Shown here: positions 39,075 to 47,766 of the stretch, piece by piece
Layout: each line of letters starts with the position of its first letter
Numbering within the stretch: the first letter of the stretch is position 1
Assembly: GCF_003217495.1 (NCBI RefSeq)
Contig: NZ_QJSW01000002.1
Span: forward strand, 444,901-508,900
Direction of reading: 5' to 3'
Length of the DNA: 64,000 bases
Source of the DNA: Paenibacillus barcinonensis
GTDB lineage: Bacteria > Bacillota > Bacilli > Paenibacillales > Paenibacillaceae
Program-made: the position numbers and the translations under genes
Notes under the pieces: model-generated
Told to the model about the DNA's origin: nothing
Seen by the model: only the letters and a program-made list of their open reading frames with translations
The model's database searches: none

Positions 39075-39893
39075 ATGCCAACAGACCTTTCTTGCCAAGT
39101 TCTTACAGCTGGCTTCTCATTTCATCGCAAGCCCTACAGCATGGTCCAGCTGGACGGAGTGAAAAATTATTTGATGCGTCTGCAAACAGATGGACGCTGC
39201 CGCGCTCGTATTGATGGCTCCATGTCCATGGTGGACGCAGGAGACTTGCTTCTTTTTGACCCGGATGAGCCTTATGAGCTGAGAATAGATAATGAGTATA
39301 ATCCGATGGGGGAACGATTGGTGGAGAGTGGGGACTATCATATTTTCTTCAACGGTTCCTGGGTGGATGAATGGTGGAAAAGACATAAACGGCCAACCCG
39401 AATCAAGGTGGAATTGTCCGAGAGCCTGCTAACCCTGTTCAGACAGCTGATTCTGGAGCAGCGCCGCCTGTCCAATCCTTATCCCGAGATTTCGAGCTAT
39501 TATATGCGGATTTTGTGCCTTGAAGTGGACCGCTTGCTCTCGGAGCATCCGACCAATACCAAGACCAATCATGTCGCCTACGAAATTAAAAATTATATCG
39601 AGGAAAATGCCTCTTCCCTGTTCAAGCTGAACGATGTAGCAACCCATCTGGGGATCAGTGTGTCGCGAGGTGTACATATTTTTAAAGAAACGTTTGGCAA
39701 AAGCATTATGCAGTATACGCTGGATGTGCGGCTCAATATGGCGAGAGAACGAATCATTTTCAGTCCCATGACCCTTGAACAGGTCGCTGAATCCTCTGGC
39801 TTCAACAACTATACCTATTTCCATCGCGTATTCCGTTCCCGGTTCGGCATGGCACCGAAGGAGTTTCGGCTGATCCACCGGGAACAGATGTAG
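39075..39893 (+). CDS. AraC-family transcriptional regulator
   Basis: 272 residues. An N-terminal cupin-like sensing domain (1-150; AGDLLLFDPDEPYELRI) is followed by two helix-turn-helix motifs (about 170-270; FKLNDVATHLGISVSRGVHIF and EQVAESSGFNNYTYFHRVFR with GMAPKEFR). Start ATG at 39075 has AAGGAG 7 bases upstream. It is transcribed divergently from the Gfo/Idh-isomerase-ThuA operon and probably controls it in response to the cognate sugar. Confidence 0.9.
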   Translation: MPTDLSCQVLTAGFSFHRKPYSMVQLDGVKNYLMRLQTDGRCRARIDGSMSMVDAGDLLLFDPDEPYELRIDNEYNPMGERLVESGDYHIFFNGSWVDEWWKRHKRPTRIKVELSESLLTLFRQLILEQRRLSNPYPEISSYYMRILCLEVDRLLSEHPTNTKTNHVAYEIKNYIEENASSLFKLNDVATHLGISVSRGVHIFKETFGKSIMQYTLDVRLNMARERIIFSPMTLEQVAESSGFNNYTYFHRVFRSRFGMAPKEFRLIHREQM

Positions 39894-39927
39894 CGATCTG
39901 GCGATCTGTATGCGTGAAAACAACGTA

Positions 39928-40242
39928 TTATTTTCGTGCGGCGATGACCTCGGACACCACCATAGCGAGGTCATCATTGCCAAACATGGACAGCACCCCT
40001 AGCACGGTATCATCCGGGATATCTCCAGCCTCTTCCTTGGGTATAATCAGCTTCTGCACCTGCTGCAAATGCTCGTTGCTCTGCTGCTCCGGGTAAGCCT
40101 GACGATACAGCTCTTCCGGGTCCAGTCCATTATTCACACACCACTGGGCGAAGACCAGAATCATCATCTCTTCTTCCTGTTTGTAGCTCTCGATGACGGC
40201 CTCCTCAATCTGTTTACTGCGTTCCTTCTGATATTCATCCAT
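39928..40242 (-). CDS. Small hypothetical protein
   Basis: 104 residues, acidic, helical, no signal or membrane segment. AAAGGAG precedes the ATG at 40242, which supports real translation. The central WCVNNGLDPEELYRQAYPE and C-terminal GVLSMFGNDDLAMVVSEVI show no family recognised here. It lies convergent to the AraC gene and 87 bp downstream of the second Gfo/Idh gene, possibly cotranscribed with it. Confidence 0.65.
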   Translation of the reverse strand: MDEYQKERSKQIEEAVIESYKQEEEMMILVFAQWCVNNGLDPEELYRQAYPEQQSNEHLQQVQKLIIPKEEAGDIPDDTVLGVLSMFGNDDLAMVVSEVIAARK

Positions 40243-40329
40243 GCGGTAGCTCTCCTTTGCTTAAACTCCATTTCACTTATTGAAAATCAATCCGCAATCT
40301 CCTGCATCGCATTCCGAATCCGATTCACG

Positions 40330-41268
40330 TTACCCTTTGATCAGCCGCTCAGCCAGCTCATGGCTGTCCATCACATAACTGGCACTGATCAGACAATCAT
40401 CCGGTGTGTCCAGACAGGCGAGAAAATGATCGACGGCACCTGCAAAACCTCTGCGCACCAGCACCGAATCCCAGCTTCCAAACGTTTCTCTGGATTCCAG
40501 ACCCCGCTGCTCTGCATAATGAGCTGAATCCATATTGACCACTTCCACCGATCTTCCACCGCCGTGCAGCTCTACTTTCTCCAGATCGGCACCAGCTGAG
40601 CGAATCATATCAAAGCGAGCGAGTGTCGTTTTCCCTTGTATCGCTGTTCCAGAAGCGTGCAAGAGTCTGCCCTGCTCATCCAGACGAAGCCACTTGTGCA
40701 GGAGCTGCGCATCATTATCGGTATACCACAACATCAAGTCCAGCAGATGAATGAGATCATCATAGACTGTCTCGGCGGCAGGACGATCCTGCACTCCCAT
40801 ACGATGTTTCGTCAGGGTGAGTGTTTCAATGCCTGCTCCACCCCGCATCCATTCTTTTGCCTTTTGATACATCGGTGCAAACCTGCGGTTGAATCCCACG
40901 GCGAGCAACAAGCCCTGTGCCTCTGCAAATGCAGTCATCTCTTCCGACTCTCTGATTGTATAGGACAACGGCTTGTCTACATATACAGCAAGTCCCCGTT
41001 CCAGACACGACATCACAATCTCGAAATGTGCTTCTGTTGCTGTATGTACAAACACCGCATCCAGCTCCCAGGATAACAGCTCTTTCAGATCGGTAGTTCC
41101 TTGCTCAATCCGATATGCTCGCTGCATTTCCTTTACTGGCTCCGATGAGCGATTCATGATGCCGACAACCTCAACACCCGGATGAGCGGTGAGCAGCGGC
41201 AAATATACTTTACGTGCGATTCCTCCGAGTCCGATGATGGCAATTCGGGTACGCTTGATTGTTTCCAT
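40330..41268 (-). CDS. Gfo/Idh/MocA-family oxidoreductase
   Basis: 312 residues. Rossmann motif IAIIGLGGIARKVYLPLL is at residues 10-27 and the catalytic segment YVDKPLSYTIRESEEM (DKP variant of EKP) lies near 92-107; GFNRRFAPMYQ follows. ATG at 41268 is preferred, 10 bases after AAGGTGG; another ATG at 41277 is too close to that site. The substrate is unknown. It is not linked to the first Gfo/Idh gene by an operon. Confidence 0.87.
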   Translation of the reverse strand: METIKRTRIAIIGLGGIARKVYLPLLTAHPGVEVVGIMNRSSEPVKEMQRAYRIEQGTTDLKELLSWELDAVFVHTATEAHFEIVMSCLERGLAVYVDKPLSYTIRESEEMTAFAEAQGLLLAVGFNRRFAPMYQKAKEWMRGGAGIETLTLTKHRMGVQDRPAAETVYDDLIHLLDLMLWYTDNDAQLLHKWLRLDEQGRLLHASGTAIQGKTTLARFDMIRSAGADLEKVELHGGGRSVEVVNMDSAHYAEQRGLESRETFGSWDSVLVRRGFAGAVDHFLACLDTPDDCLISASYVMDSHELAERLIKG

Positions 41269-41514
41269 GATGAGCATTCCACCTTCAACTTAATTCGCTT
41301 GGTCAGCCTTCCTTACTCACAATTCCAGCCGATAACGATCCACGTTCTATAGTGTAACCTTTCTGTATACATCTTGCCAACAAGCCCCCTGAGCCCTTTT
41401 CAGCAATTGTAGCATTGTTCATGGAGCAGCCCGGCATGGTAAACTGGCTATACAGCAGACTGGTTGCTGCTTTATCTCATCAGATCGGTCTGAACTGAAA
41501 GGAGCGTTTGGCTT

Positions 41515-42126
41515 TTGCGAAAATGGTTATGGCTCCTCCTGTATGTTTTACTTGCCGGAGTCACGTTTATTTACAGATATGAACTGCTGGCGTGGACCGA
41601 GGATCATCAGTCCATTCCACTTTTACTAGCCCTGGCAACCTTGTTTGCTCTCGTGCCCGTGATCCCGTACAAGGTCATTATTATTGCTTTTGGTTACAGC
41701 TATGGCATGACCATGGCAGCATGGATTTGCTGGTTGGGCACGACATTGGCAGCGATGCTGGTCTACGCAGGAGCTAGAACTATTTTCAGGCAACAGGCCA
41801 GAGGCTATCTGGAGCGCATTCGCGGCTTGAATCGCTTCACAGCCTGGATGGAGGCTCATCCCTTCATGGGAGTGATGTCGATGCGATTGCTACCCGTAGT
41901 GCCTCAAATGGCTGTTAACATCTATGCAGGCATCACCTTCACGCCCTTCTGGGTGTTCATGGTGGCGACCGCGATAGGCAAAATGCCTGCTATCTTTGTT
42001 TTCGCCTACGCAGGTGCACAAGCTGGCTCATCCATCTGGCTCAGTCTCGCCATTCTGGCTGGATATATGGTGCTGATGGCAATGGTACTAATGCTGTTTC
42101 GCTACAGATCACGTAAAAAGGCATGA
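41515..42126 (+). CDS. TVP38/TMEM64 (VTT/DedA-like) membrane protein
   Basis: 203 residues with five or six hydrophobic helices. The VTT-domain motifs are visible: FALVPVIPYKVIIIAFGYSY, WICWLGTTLAAMLVYAGART, and MSMRLLPVVPQMAVNIYAG. Members are thought to move or scramble lipids. Start TTG at 41515 lies 10 bases after AGGAG. It is monocistronic; the neighbours are divergent on the left and separated by a long leader on the right. Confidence 0.88.
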   Translation: MRKWLWLLLYVLLAGVTFIYRYELLAWTEDHQSIPLLLALATLFALVPVIPYKVIIIAFGYSYGMTMAAWICWLGTTLAAMLVYAGARTIFRQQARGYLERIRGLNRFTAWMEAHPFMGVMSMRLLPVVPQMAVNIYAGITFTPFWVFMVATAIGKMPAIFVFAYAGAQAGSSIWLSLAILAGYMVLMAMVLMLFRYRSRKKA

Positions 42127-42175
42127 TCAGGGAAGGAAATCTTCAAGTGTGATTCCTGCTTGCCGCCGGTCCTGC

Positions 42176-42204
42176 TTGGTTGACTTGACCATTCGGGATA
42201 TAAT
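42176..42204 (+). promoter_or_regulatory. Vegetative promoter upstream of msrAB
   Basis: TTGGTT (42176-42181), a 17-bp spacer and TATAAT (42199-42204) form a sigma-A promoter. It would give a leader of about 165 nt before msrAB that contains mutually exclusive small stems (42265-42308). Confidence 0.6.
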
Positions 42205-42374
42205 AGAAGGTAAGCCCAATATTTATATTCAAAAATTTAAATAAAGCGAGATGGCTGGAGCAGACACCTGAACCGGAGCGTATGACTGACTGTCAGGTGA
42301 TTCACCTGCAATAAGTATCGCAGCAATTCGGGTGTCAAGCACCGCATCTTCGTCAGAAATGGAGTGAGTATAGC

Positions 42375-43337
42375 GTGGAACAACAGTCATTAGAAAAAGC
42401 AACATTTGCAGGCGGATGCTTCTGGTGTATGGTATCCCCTTTTGAGGAGCTACCCGGTATTCATAAGATCGTTTCGGGCTATACAGGCGGACATACCGAA
42501 AATCCGACTTATGAAGAGGTATGCTCGGAGACGACTGGTCATGTAGAGGCAGTACAGATCACATTTGATCCGTCCATTTTCCCATATGAGAAACTGGTTG
42601 AGCTCTTCTGGCAACAGATTGATCCAACCGATGCAGGCGGCCAGTTTCATGACCGCGGCTCTTCCTATCAGACGGCGATCTTCTATCATAGTGAGGAGCA
42701 ACGTCAGATTGCCGAGGCTTCCAAAGCTGCACTTGAACAAAGCGAACGTTTTGACAAGCCCATCTTCACACCAATTCTGCCTGCCAAACCGTTCTATGAA
42801 GCTGAGGAGCACCACCAGAACTATCATCGCAAAAATCCGGCTCACTACAAACGCTATAGCAAAGGCTCAGGTCGTCAGGACTTTATTGAGCGCAACTGGT
42901 CGGGGAATGTGGATAAAAGCGGGTTGAAGGAGCGCCTGACTCCGCTTCAATATGAAGTAACACAGAACAGCGCGACCGAGCCCGCATTCCATAATGAATT
43001 CTGGGATCACCACGGTGATGGCATCTATGTGGACATCGTATCCGGCGAGCCGCTGTTCAGTTCTACCGACAAATACGATTCGGGATGTGGCTGGCCGAGC
43101 TTTACACGCCCACTTCGGGATTATAACGTGAAGGAAAAAACGGATCTCAGCCATTTTATGATTCGTACCGAAGTCCGTAGCCGTGAAGGCGACTCCCACC
43201 TCGGGCACGTATTCCCAGATGGCCCTACGGAAGCAGGCGGCTTGCGTTATTGCATTAATTCCGCGGCACTTCGTTTTGTACCGAAGGAGGATTTGCAAAA
43301 AGAAGGCTACGGCGAGTATCGAGTTCTGTTTGAATAA
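42375..43337 (+). CDS. msrAB: Fused peptide-methionine sulfoxide reductase MsrA/MsrB
   Basis: 320 residues. The MsrA domain (about 7-160) has the catalytic [16 protein letters not shown] and the [26 protein letters not shown] segment. The MsrB domain (about 185-318) has [11 protein letters not shown], the [10 protein letters not shown] loop and catalytic Cys in [13 protein letters not shown]. The zinc-binding CxxC pairs of many MsrB proteins are absent ([13 protein letters not shown] instead). It repairs both S- and R-methionine sulfoxides. Start is GTG at 42375. Confidence 0.96.
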   Translation: MEQQSLEKATFAGGCFWCMVSPFEELPGIHKIVSGYTGGHTENPTYEEVCSETTGHVEAVQITFDPSIFPYEKLVELFWQQIDPTDAGGQFHDRGSSYQTAIFYHSEEQRQIAEASKAALEQSERFDKPIFTPILPAKPFYEAEEHHQNYHRKNPAHYKRYSKGSGRQDFIERNWSGNVDKSGLKERLTPLQYEVTQNSATEPAFHNEFWDHHGDGIYVDIVSGEPLFSSTDKYDSGCGWPSFTRPLRDYNVKEKTDLSHFMIRTEVRSREGDSHLGHVFPDGPTEAGGLRYCINSAALRFVPKEDLQKEGYGEYRVLFE

Positions 43338-43373
43338 AAATCTGTACAGACAAGTCTGTACAGAAAAATGTGC

Positions 43374-43404
43374 AAAAGAGCAACGGGATTCCCGTTGCTC
43401 TTTC
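43374..43404 (+). terminator. Intrinsic terminator of msrAB
   Basis: AGAGCAACGGG and CCCGTTGCTCT with a 3-base loop are followed by TTCTGTATTT. A second palindrome (TCTGTACAGA repeated around CAAG, 43341-43364) lies between it and the stop codon. Confidence 0.85.
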
Positions 43405-43521
43405 TGTATTTCATCCTGACATCGAACTGTGTTGCATACGAGTGGGCGGCCTGCTCTAGTTATTTGGAGAATACCTGAACGCGTGTCAGTGTATGCATAA
43501 AACCAAGCTCTTTAACGGTCA

Positions 43522-44319
43522 TCACATCATACTAACAATCCAGCCAATCCAGTAGGCCAAAGGAATGAGCAGAAGCTGAGCAACCATCGTGCCAAAGAGG
43601 CGTGATATCAGCATGCAGCCATAAATCTGATTCATGCGATCCAGCCGAATCTCCCCGCGAAGTGATCTGTCACTGAGCAGCGAAATCCTAGGATCAATGA
43701 GGATGGTGAGCAATATCGTTGCCATGCCATTAATCATACCGGTTGACTGTGAGGCAGCTACAGCCTGCCCTGGATACAGATAAGCAGCATATAGGCTGGA
43801 TAACACACCTGTGGTGTAAATGGCTGTTACCGCTACATTGAGCAGCATTAAACGTCTTGGCATCCCTTGCTGTACCAATCGTTTGGCCATCTGCCAGGAG
43901 GGTGGAGTAATATAATATGCAGCATTGCGAATCTTACTGCGCTTCAGCAGATTCCGTACCATACCGGGAATAGAACCTGCGCTTTCAAAGTGTACAACCA
44001 TTCTGGAGGAGAGCTTGACCATCGTTGGAAAACAACATATGGCGAGCACTGTTCCAATCGTTGCCGCCCCCATTAACCAATGAAGCTGTGCGGCAAAGTT
44101 CGGGTTGGCTCCGCGAGTCGCCGCGTCCACCAGACTGCCGATCATAGGCCCCTGCGCCATATTGGAGGTGCGGGAAACCAGCAGCAAAATACCTGCGAGT
44201 GATATCGCCAGAGCAATTCTGCGAGTACGCAGACCACCAAGCCGGAGCGCATACGACAAGCTGTCCGTAGCATGGATGAGCATCGTAAACAGCATCGGAA
44301 GAGCAAGACTTATACTCAT
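43522..44319 (-). CDS. amj: Lipid II flippase, Amj family (DUF2837)
   Basis: 265 residues with six hydrophobic helices. The N-terminal half, SLSYALRLGGLRTRRIALAI followed by LVSRTSNMAQGPMIGSLVD, fits the Amj/YdaH family, an alternative to MurJ for moving lipid II across the membrane. The mid-region HFESAGSIPGMVR is also consistent. It is monocistronic; the gap upstream to the YdaT-like gene is divergent. The name relies on remembered motifs. Confidence 0.78.
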   Translation of the reverse strand: MSISLALPMLFTMLIHATDSLSYALRLGGLRTRRIALAISLAGILLLVSRTSNMAQGPMIGSLVDAATRGANPNFAAQLHWLMGAATIGTVLAICCFPTMVKLSSRMVVHFESAGSIPGMVRNLLKRSKIRNAAYYITPPSWQMAKRLVQQGMPRRLMLLNVAVTAIYTTGVLSSLYAAYLYPGQAVAASQSTGMINGMATILLTILIDPRISLLSDRSLRGEIRLDRMNQIYGCMLISRLFGTMVAQLLLIPLAYWIGWIVSMM

Positions 44320-44548
44320 ATGTATACTCCTTTATTTTGAATATGTTGATGGATATATCCAATCTGTGACATTAACGTATTATACTTCTCCCCTTCTTAA
44401 AAGTATAGAAGCCAAGGTGAAGGTGACAAGGATTACACTCTATCTGCTCTTTCCCTGAGAAGGCCCCGGTAACATCCCCTTTCCGTGACTAGAAAATTTC
44501 TACTTTCACTTCAAAAATCATCGCGTCACCCCATTTGGAAAATGTTTC

Positions 44549-44573
44549 GTTTATCTCATCATATGGCGGGTAA
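44549..44573 (+). promoter_or_regulatory. Sigma-B-like promoter of the YdaT-like gene
   Basis: GTTTAT (44549-44554), a 13-bp spacer and GGGTAA (44568-44573) match the general-stress sigma-B consensus GTTTaa-N13-15-GGGwAw well. Related forespore sigma factors (F, G) read similar -10 elements, so the exact factor is inferred. Confidence 0.65.
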
Positions 44574-44610
44574 TATACTACTAACCCATACTATTCTGGA
44601 GGGATAACAT

Positions 44611-45141
44611 ATGCCATGGAGCAAACAGGATTACCCTGCATCCATGAAAAACCTGAAGCCTCGTATCCGGCACAAAGCTATAGACATCGCAAATGCCCTG
44701 CTGGATGACGGATATGAGGAAGGACTCGCAATTGCGATTGCCACAGCCAAGGCCGAGGAATGGGATGAAAACCATCCTGTGCATGAGGCGGTCTCCGATT
44801 CCAGTACATCTTCCAAGGAGAAGAATAAAGCATCCACTCTTTCGCAGTCATCCTTCAGGGAATGCCGCCATTCCGAACCTATCTCTTCATGCAAAAGCCA
44901 TAATAATATTCATGTTGTGCCTGCAGATTCCGGCCGAGCATTCGGCAAAACAAAAAATCCCTCTTGCTGCGAAGTTTGCAGACAAAAGGGATTCCTCTCT
45001 AAATCAAAGCTTATGTCAAGCGGATTGAAGCTTGATAACAACCGAATACTTTTCATGCCATCTGAGCTATGGATCATGCTCAACTGCGTGCTCAATGTGT
45101 TACGCCTTGTGCTACGGAAGCTCGCGATGCCGCAACATTAA
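44611..45141 (+). CDS. YdaT-like stress protein, shortened or with divergent C-terminus
   Basis: 176-codon frame. Residues 1-58 (MPWSKQDYPASMKNLKPRIR, then HKAIDIANALLDDGYEEGLA and IAIATAKAEEWDENHP) closely resemble the N-terminus of B. subtilis YdaT. The DUF2188 domain that should follow is not found in any frame. From about residue 70 the sequence is Ser/Lys-rich and unconserved. It runs through a terminator hairpin of the opposite gene and overlaps that gene by 50 bp. GGAGGG precedes the ATG. The functional protein may be just the N-terminal part. Confidence 0.6.
   Translation: MPWSKQDYPASMKNLKPRIRHKAIDIANALLDDGYEEGLAIAIATAKAEEWDENHPVHEAVSDSSTSSKEKNKASTLSQSSFRECRHSEPISSCKSHNNIHVVPADSGRAFGKTKNPSCCEVCRQKGFLSKSKLMSSGLKLDNNRILFMPSELWIMLNCVLNVLRLVLRKLAMPQH
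44947..44993 (-). terminator. Terminator of the YitT-family gene
   Basis: Minus-strand AATCCCTTTTGTCTGC pairs with GCAGCAAGAGGGATT and is followed by TTTTTGTTTT. It lies about 100 bp past the yitT-like stop, inside the 3' part of the opposing frame. Confidence 0.8.
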
Positions 45142-45820
45142 CAGCTTTGGCCGCAACCGACGGAATCGGCAATTTTACAGCCGAAGTTGTCACCACCGTG
45201 CCACGAGCCGGTATACTGACCATATACGTAATCATTTTGCTGGCAATCCACACCGCCAGAATTGTATATAAAGTTTCTTTTACCGGAAGAAAGAAAAGTG
45301 ACAATCCCAAAACGAACGCATCACTGACAAAGAAAACTGTTCCCAGCTTCCAGCCCTTCCAGCGGCTAATGAGCACAGCGAGAATATCGTCTCCACCTGT
45401 CGCTCCGCCAAAGCGTAACACGATTCCTGTGCCGATCCCGGTCAAAACACCGGATAGCACTGCGGGAATCCACAGGTTTCCATTAAAATTCATCACCAGT
45501 GTGGAATAACGCTCAAAGCCGTCATAGAACAGCGAAAATGCACCCACACCAAGCAAAGCTTGGATCATAAACTTCCAGCCCTTAATGAACCAGGCCAGAA
45601 TCATGACAGGAATGTCGAGTAGCAACATGCCGATCGCCGGCGATAAACCTGTTGCATATTTTCCGAGCAGGGCCAGACCGACAAATCCGCCCTCCGATAA
45701 ATGATTCTGAAAGTTAATGTGATAATAAGCAAATGCCAAAATAAATGTACCAAGCAGCATAATTGCAAACTTGATTGCTTCTGTCTTAACGTGTTGTACG
45801 GTTAACGATGTTCTCTTCAT
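45092..45820 (-). CDS. YitT/YczE-family (DUF161) membrane protein
   Basis: 242 residues with five to six membrane helices. Family motifs are SEGGFVGLALLGKYATGLSP near the first ectoloop, FGGATGGDDILAVLISRWKG in the centre, and LYTILAVWIASKMITYM. The C-terminal DUF2179 domain typical of longer YitT proteins is missing; the tail is a short Ala/Val/Ser-rich segment. Function unknown. GAGGG precedes the ATG at 45820. A near-perfect palindrome lies just upstream (45843-45860). Confidence 0.85.
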   Translation of the reverse strand: MKRTSLTVQHVKTEAIKFAIMLLGTFILAFAYYHINFQNHLSEGGFVGLALLGKYATGLSPAIGMLLLDIPVMILAWFIKGWKFMIQALLGVGAFSLFYDGFERYSTLVMNFNGNLWIPAVLSGVLTGIGTGIVLRFGGATGGDDILAVLISRWKGWKLGTVFFVSDAFVLGLSLFFLPVKETLYTILAVWIASKMITYMVSIPARGTVVTTSAVKLPIPSVAAKAVNVAASRASVAQGVTH

Positions 45821-45842
45821 ACAGGTTCCCTCGCAATTTGTA

Positions 45843-45860
45843 GGTTGGTTTAAACCGACC
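45843..45860. promoter_or_regulatory. Palindrome upstream of the YitT-family gene
   Basis: GGTTGGTTTAAACCGACC is an 18-bp inverted repeat with one mismatched pair, 22 bp before the start codon. It could be an operator overlapping the transcription start or 5' leader. No matching regulator was identified. Confidence 0.45.
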
Positions 45861-46174
45861 GTACCCTGCGAAAGGTAAGCCTGGAAGAAATCATCGTGTA
45901 CGTCCTTCGAATATTCATCCCAATCCCCTCTTTCGCAGAGTCAGCCGTTGTTGAAATACGGTTGGTTTACTCTACAAGGGGCGCTATGTGTATGAGAGAT
46001 CGTAACGTTTCCAGATTGTCCTTGGGGAGATTGTCCTTCGGGGACTCATGGTATCCTGATCCTTTCTGTGTGTTGTGGTTAGCTGTGCTTGATTAAACGA
46101 ATGGGAACATTACAGAGATTCAACATTGAACACCTTGTTTCACACCTAACCACTCCGATTGCAGTACCCTCTTT

Positions 46175-46290
46175 CGATCGCTGTTATCCCCGGATTTTTT
46201 TGATTCCTTTTTCAAAAGGAAAAATCCTGTGATAAACGCGAACGCTTCGCTTCTACAGATGGGTTCTGCATTCTCCGTTCCTGTGTGAAT
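46175..46290. repeat. Dispersed hairpin repeat, copy B
   Basis: Same order as copy A at 28741: CGATCGCTGTTATCCCCGG, a T-rich left arm, an inner stem, a right arm and GCGAACGCTTCGCTTCT. The inner stem is TTCCTTT/AAAGGAA where copy A has TTCACTTT/AAAGTGAA, a paired change. The outer right arm has decayed (AATCCTGTGATAA). It lies within a 900-bp gene-free gap (45821-46728). Confidence 0.8.
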
Positions 46291-46424
46291 ATAATTTCAA
46301 ACGTGAATCCAAACCTGTAATCTTCAATTCTGCTTAAACACCAAAGCTAACTTGCTTGTACTTCTATTATATAACACCAATGTGACCGGGTCTAAACAAG
46401 CAACCCAGCAAAAACACGCATAAA

Positions 46425-46497
46425 GCAGTGTCTGGACTGCTCCAGCCGTCATACAGACACACCAGGATAAGCAATGCTTGCTAATGGTGCTGTCTGC
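46425..46497 (+). other. Structured intergenic segment with alternative stems
   Basis: AGCAGT-N6-ACTGCT (46425-46442) is followed by CAGACACACC (from 46454), which can pair either with the upstream GTGTCTG or with the downstream GGTGCTGTCTG (ending 46496). A T8 tract follows about 70 bp later. It may be a leader or small RNA; no known family was recognised. Confidence 0.35.
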
Positions 46498-46676
46498 TCC
46501 TTTATTCTATGACCGAAGCCTCCAAATATAACAGGTAGTCACCCAACTGTGACAATTCCGGGCCTTTTTTTTATTTTCTGGTCGTTCGCTAAGGAATCCC
46601 TCTCCTGGTGCACATACACTATAGCAAACGGTATGGATAAATTGAATTCAGACGTTTCCAGACTTACTCTGCTTTT

Positions 46677-46687
46677 TATGGTATAAT
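46677..46687 (+). promoter_or_regulatory. Extended -10 promoter of the TIR-like operon
   Basis: TATGGTATAAT matches the Bacillus extended -10 form TRTG-N-TATAAT exactly. It lies 41 bp before the start at 46729. No strong -35 was found, which is usual for extended -10 promoters. Confidence 0.7.
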
Positions 46688-46728
46688 ATAACAATTGAAT
46701 CCCAATACCGTTTAAGCGAGGCGGATGT

Positions 46729-47766
46729 ATGAAAACGTTAAAGCCAAGAGTCTTTATTGGCTGCTCGCTGGAAGCGAAGCCGATTGCAGCCGCTGTACAC
46801 GAAAACTTGCGTTTTTCAGCCGAAGTTACCCCTTGGTACTCGGGGGTATTTAATCCAAGCAGTTATACTATGGACGATCTGGAAGCCGAGGTACGCACAA
46901 CGGACTTTGCCATTTTTATCTTCCATCCGGATGACATATCCAAAATTCGCGGGAAGTACTACGCATCGGTTCGGGATAATACAATGCTTGAAATGGGTCT
47001 ATTCATGGGCTGTCTGGGACGGAAGCGTATTTTTTTCATTCTTCCTGAGGATATTACGGATATTAAGGATGCCTCCAAAGTCGAAGGGCTGCGGATGCCC
47101 ACCGATCTGCTCGGATTGAATCCGCTTGTATATGAGATTCGCTCTGACGGAAAATGGGCACCAGCCGTTTCTGTCGCCTGCTCCAAAATTACAGACAGCA
47201 TCGAGGAACAAGGACGCTGGAGCGACCCGGAGGCAGAACGTATTATCGAAAGTCACAAGCGCTCCGAAGATCAGGCACGTCTGCAGTTATTCAAACTGCT
47301 GCGCTTCTTTAGAGAATTGCTGCGCACACGCAAAGCAGACGCCCATATGCTGGAACGTATGAGTGATGCGCTCCGAAGTGCCTTTGTCTCACATCCTCCG
47401 TTTACTGTTCGCGGTACAGCAATCTACCGCACAGACGGCAAAGGTTACATCGAGCAGCTATGTGGCAATGTTGGAGAACCAGGCAGGAAATACGATTTGT
47501 CCGCTAATGATGATAAATTGCCGGATGATCCTAAACGCATTCTTGTTGTCGATTCGTATCGGGAAAACAAAATCAAAGTAAATCTGTATGACGATTACCT
47601 TGAGAAAGAATACCTGCTATGCTATCCTGTAGCCAAGAGGTATGTCATTACCGTTCACATTATTGGTCATATTGAAGCGGATGAGGCGGTATTTCAGAAG
47701 ATTGACTTGCAAAATCGTCAACTGTTTAACGCCATCAACGATTTGTTAGGAGGCGACCCGGAATGA
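46729..47766 (+). CDS. TIR-like nucleotide-binding domain fused to GAF-like domain (putative defence effector)
   Basis: 345 residues. Residues 5-135 match the TIR-like PF10137 pattern: PRVFIGCSLEAKPIAAAVHE, then WYSGVFNPSSYTMDDLE, DFAIFIFHPDD, VRDNTMLEMGLFMGCLGRKR and LRMPTDLLGLNPLVYE. Glu88 in LEMG is the expected catalytic residue for NAD+ cleavage. A helical linker (165-215) leads to a C-terminal domain (about 220-340) with a GAF-like end, YLLCYPVAKRYVITVHIIGH and then FQKIDLQNRQLFNAINDLL. This suggests a sensor domain driving a TIR nucleotide hydrolase. It is soluble. A good extended -10 promoter precedes it and its stop codon overlaps the next start. The function is inferred. Confidence 0.8.
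   Translation: MKTLKPRVFIGCSLEAKPIAAAVHENLRFSAEVTPWYSGVFNPSSYTMDDLEAEVRTTDFAIFIFHPDDISKIRGKYYASVRDNTMLEMGLFMGCLGRKRIFFILPEDITDIKDASKVEGLRMPTDLLGLNPLVYEIRSDGKWAPAVSVACSKITDSIEEQGRWSDPEAERIIESHKRSEDQARLQLFKLLRFFRELLRTRKADAHMLERMSDALRSAFVSHPPFTVRGTAIYRTDGKGYIEQLCGNVGEPGRKYDLSANDDKLPDDPKRILVVDSYRENKIKVNLYDDYLEKEYLLCYPVAKRYVITVHIIGHIEADEAVFQKIDLQNRQLFNAINDLLGGDPE

Noticed and set aside
43341..43364. Operator or mobile-element end at the TCTGTACAGA double palindrome
   Set aside because: It sits just after the msrAB stop and before its terminator and shows no link to a promoter or element, so it was not listed separately.
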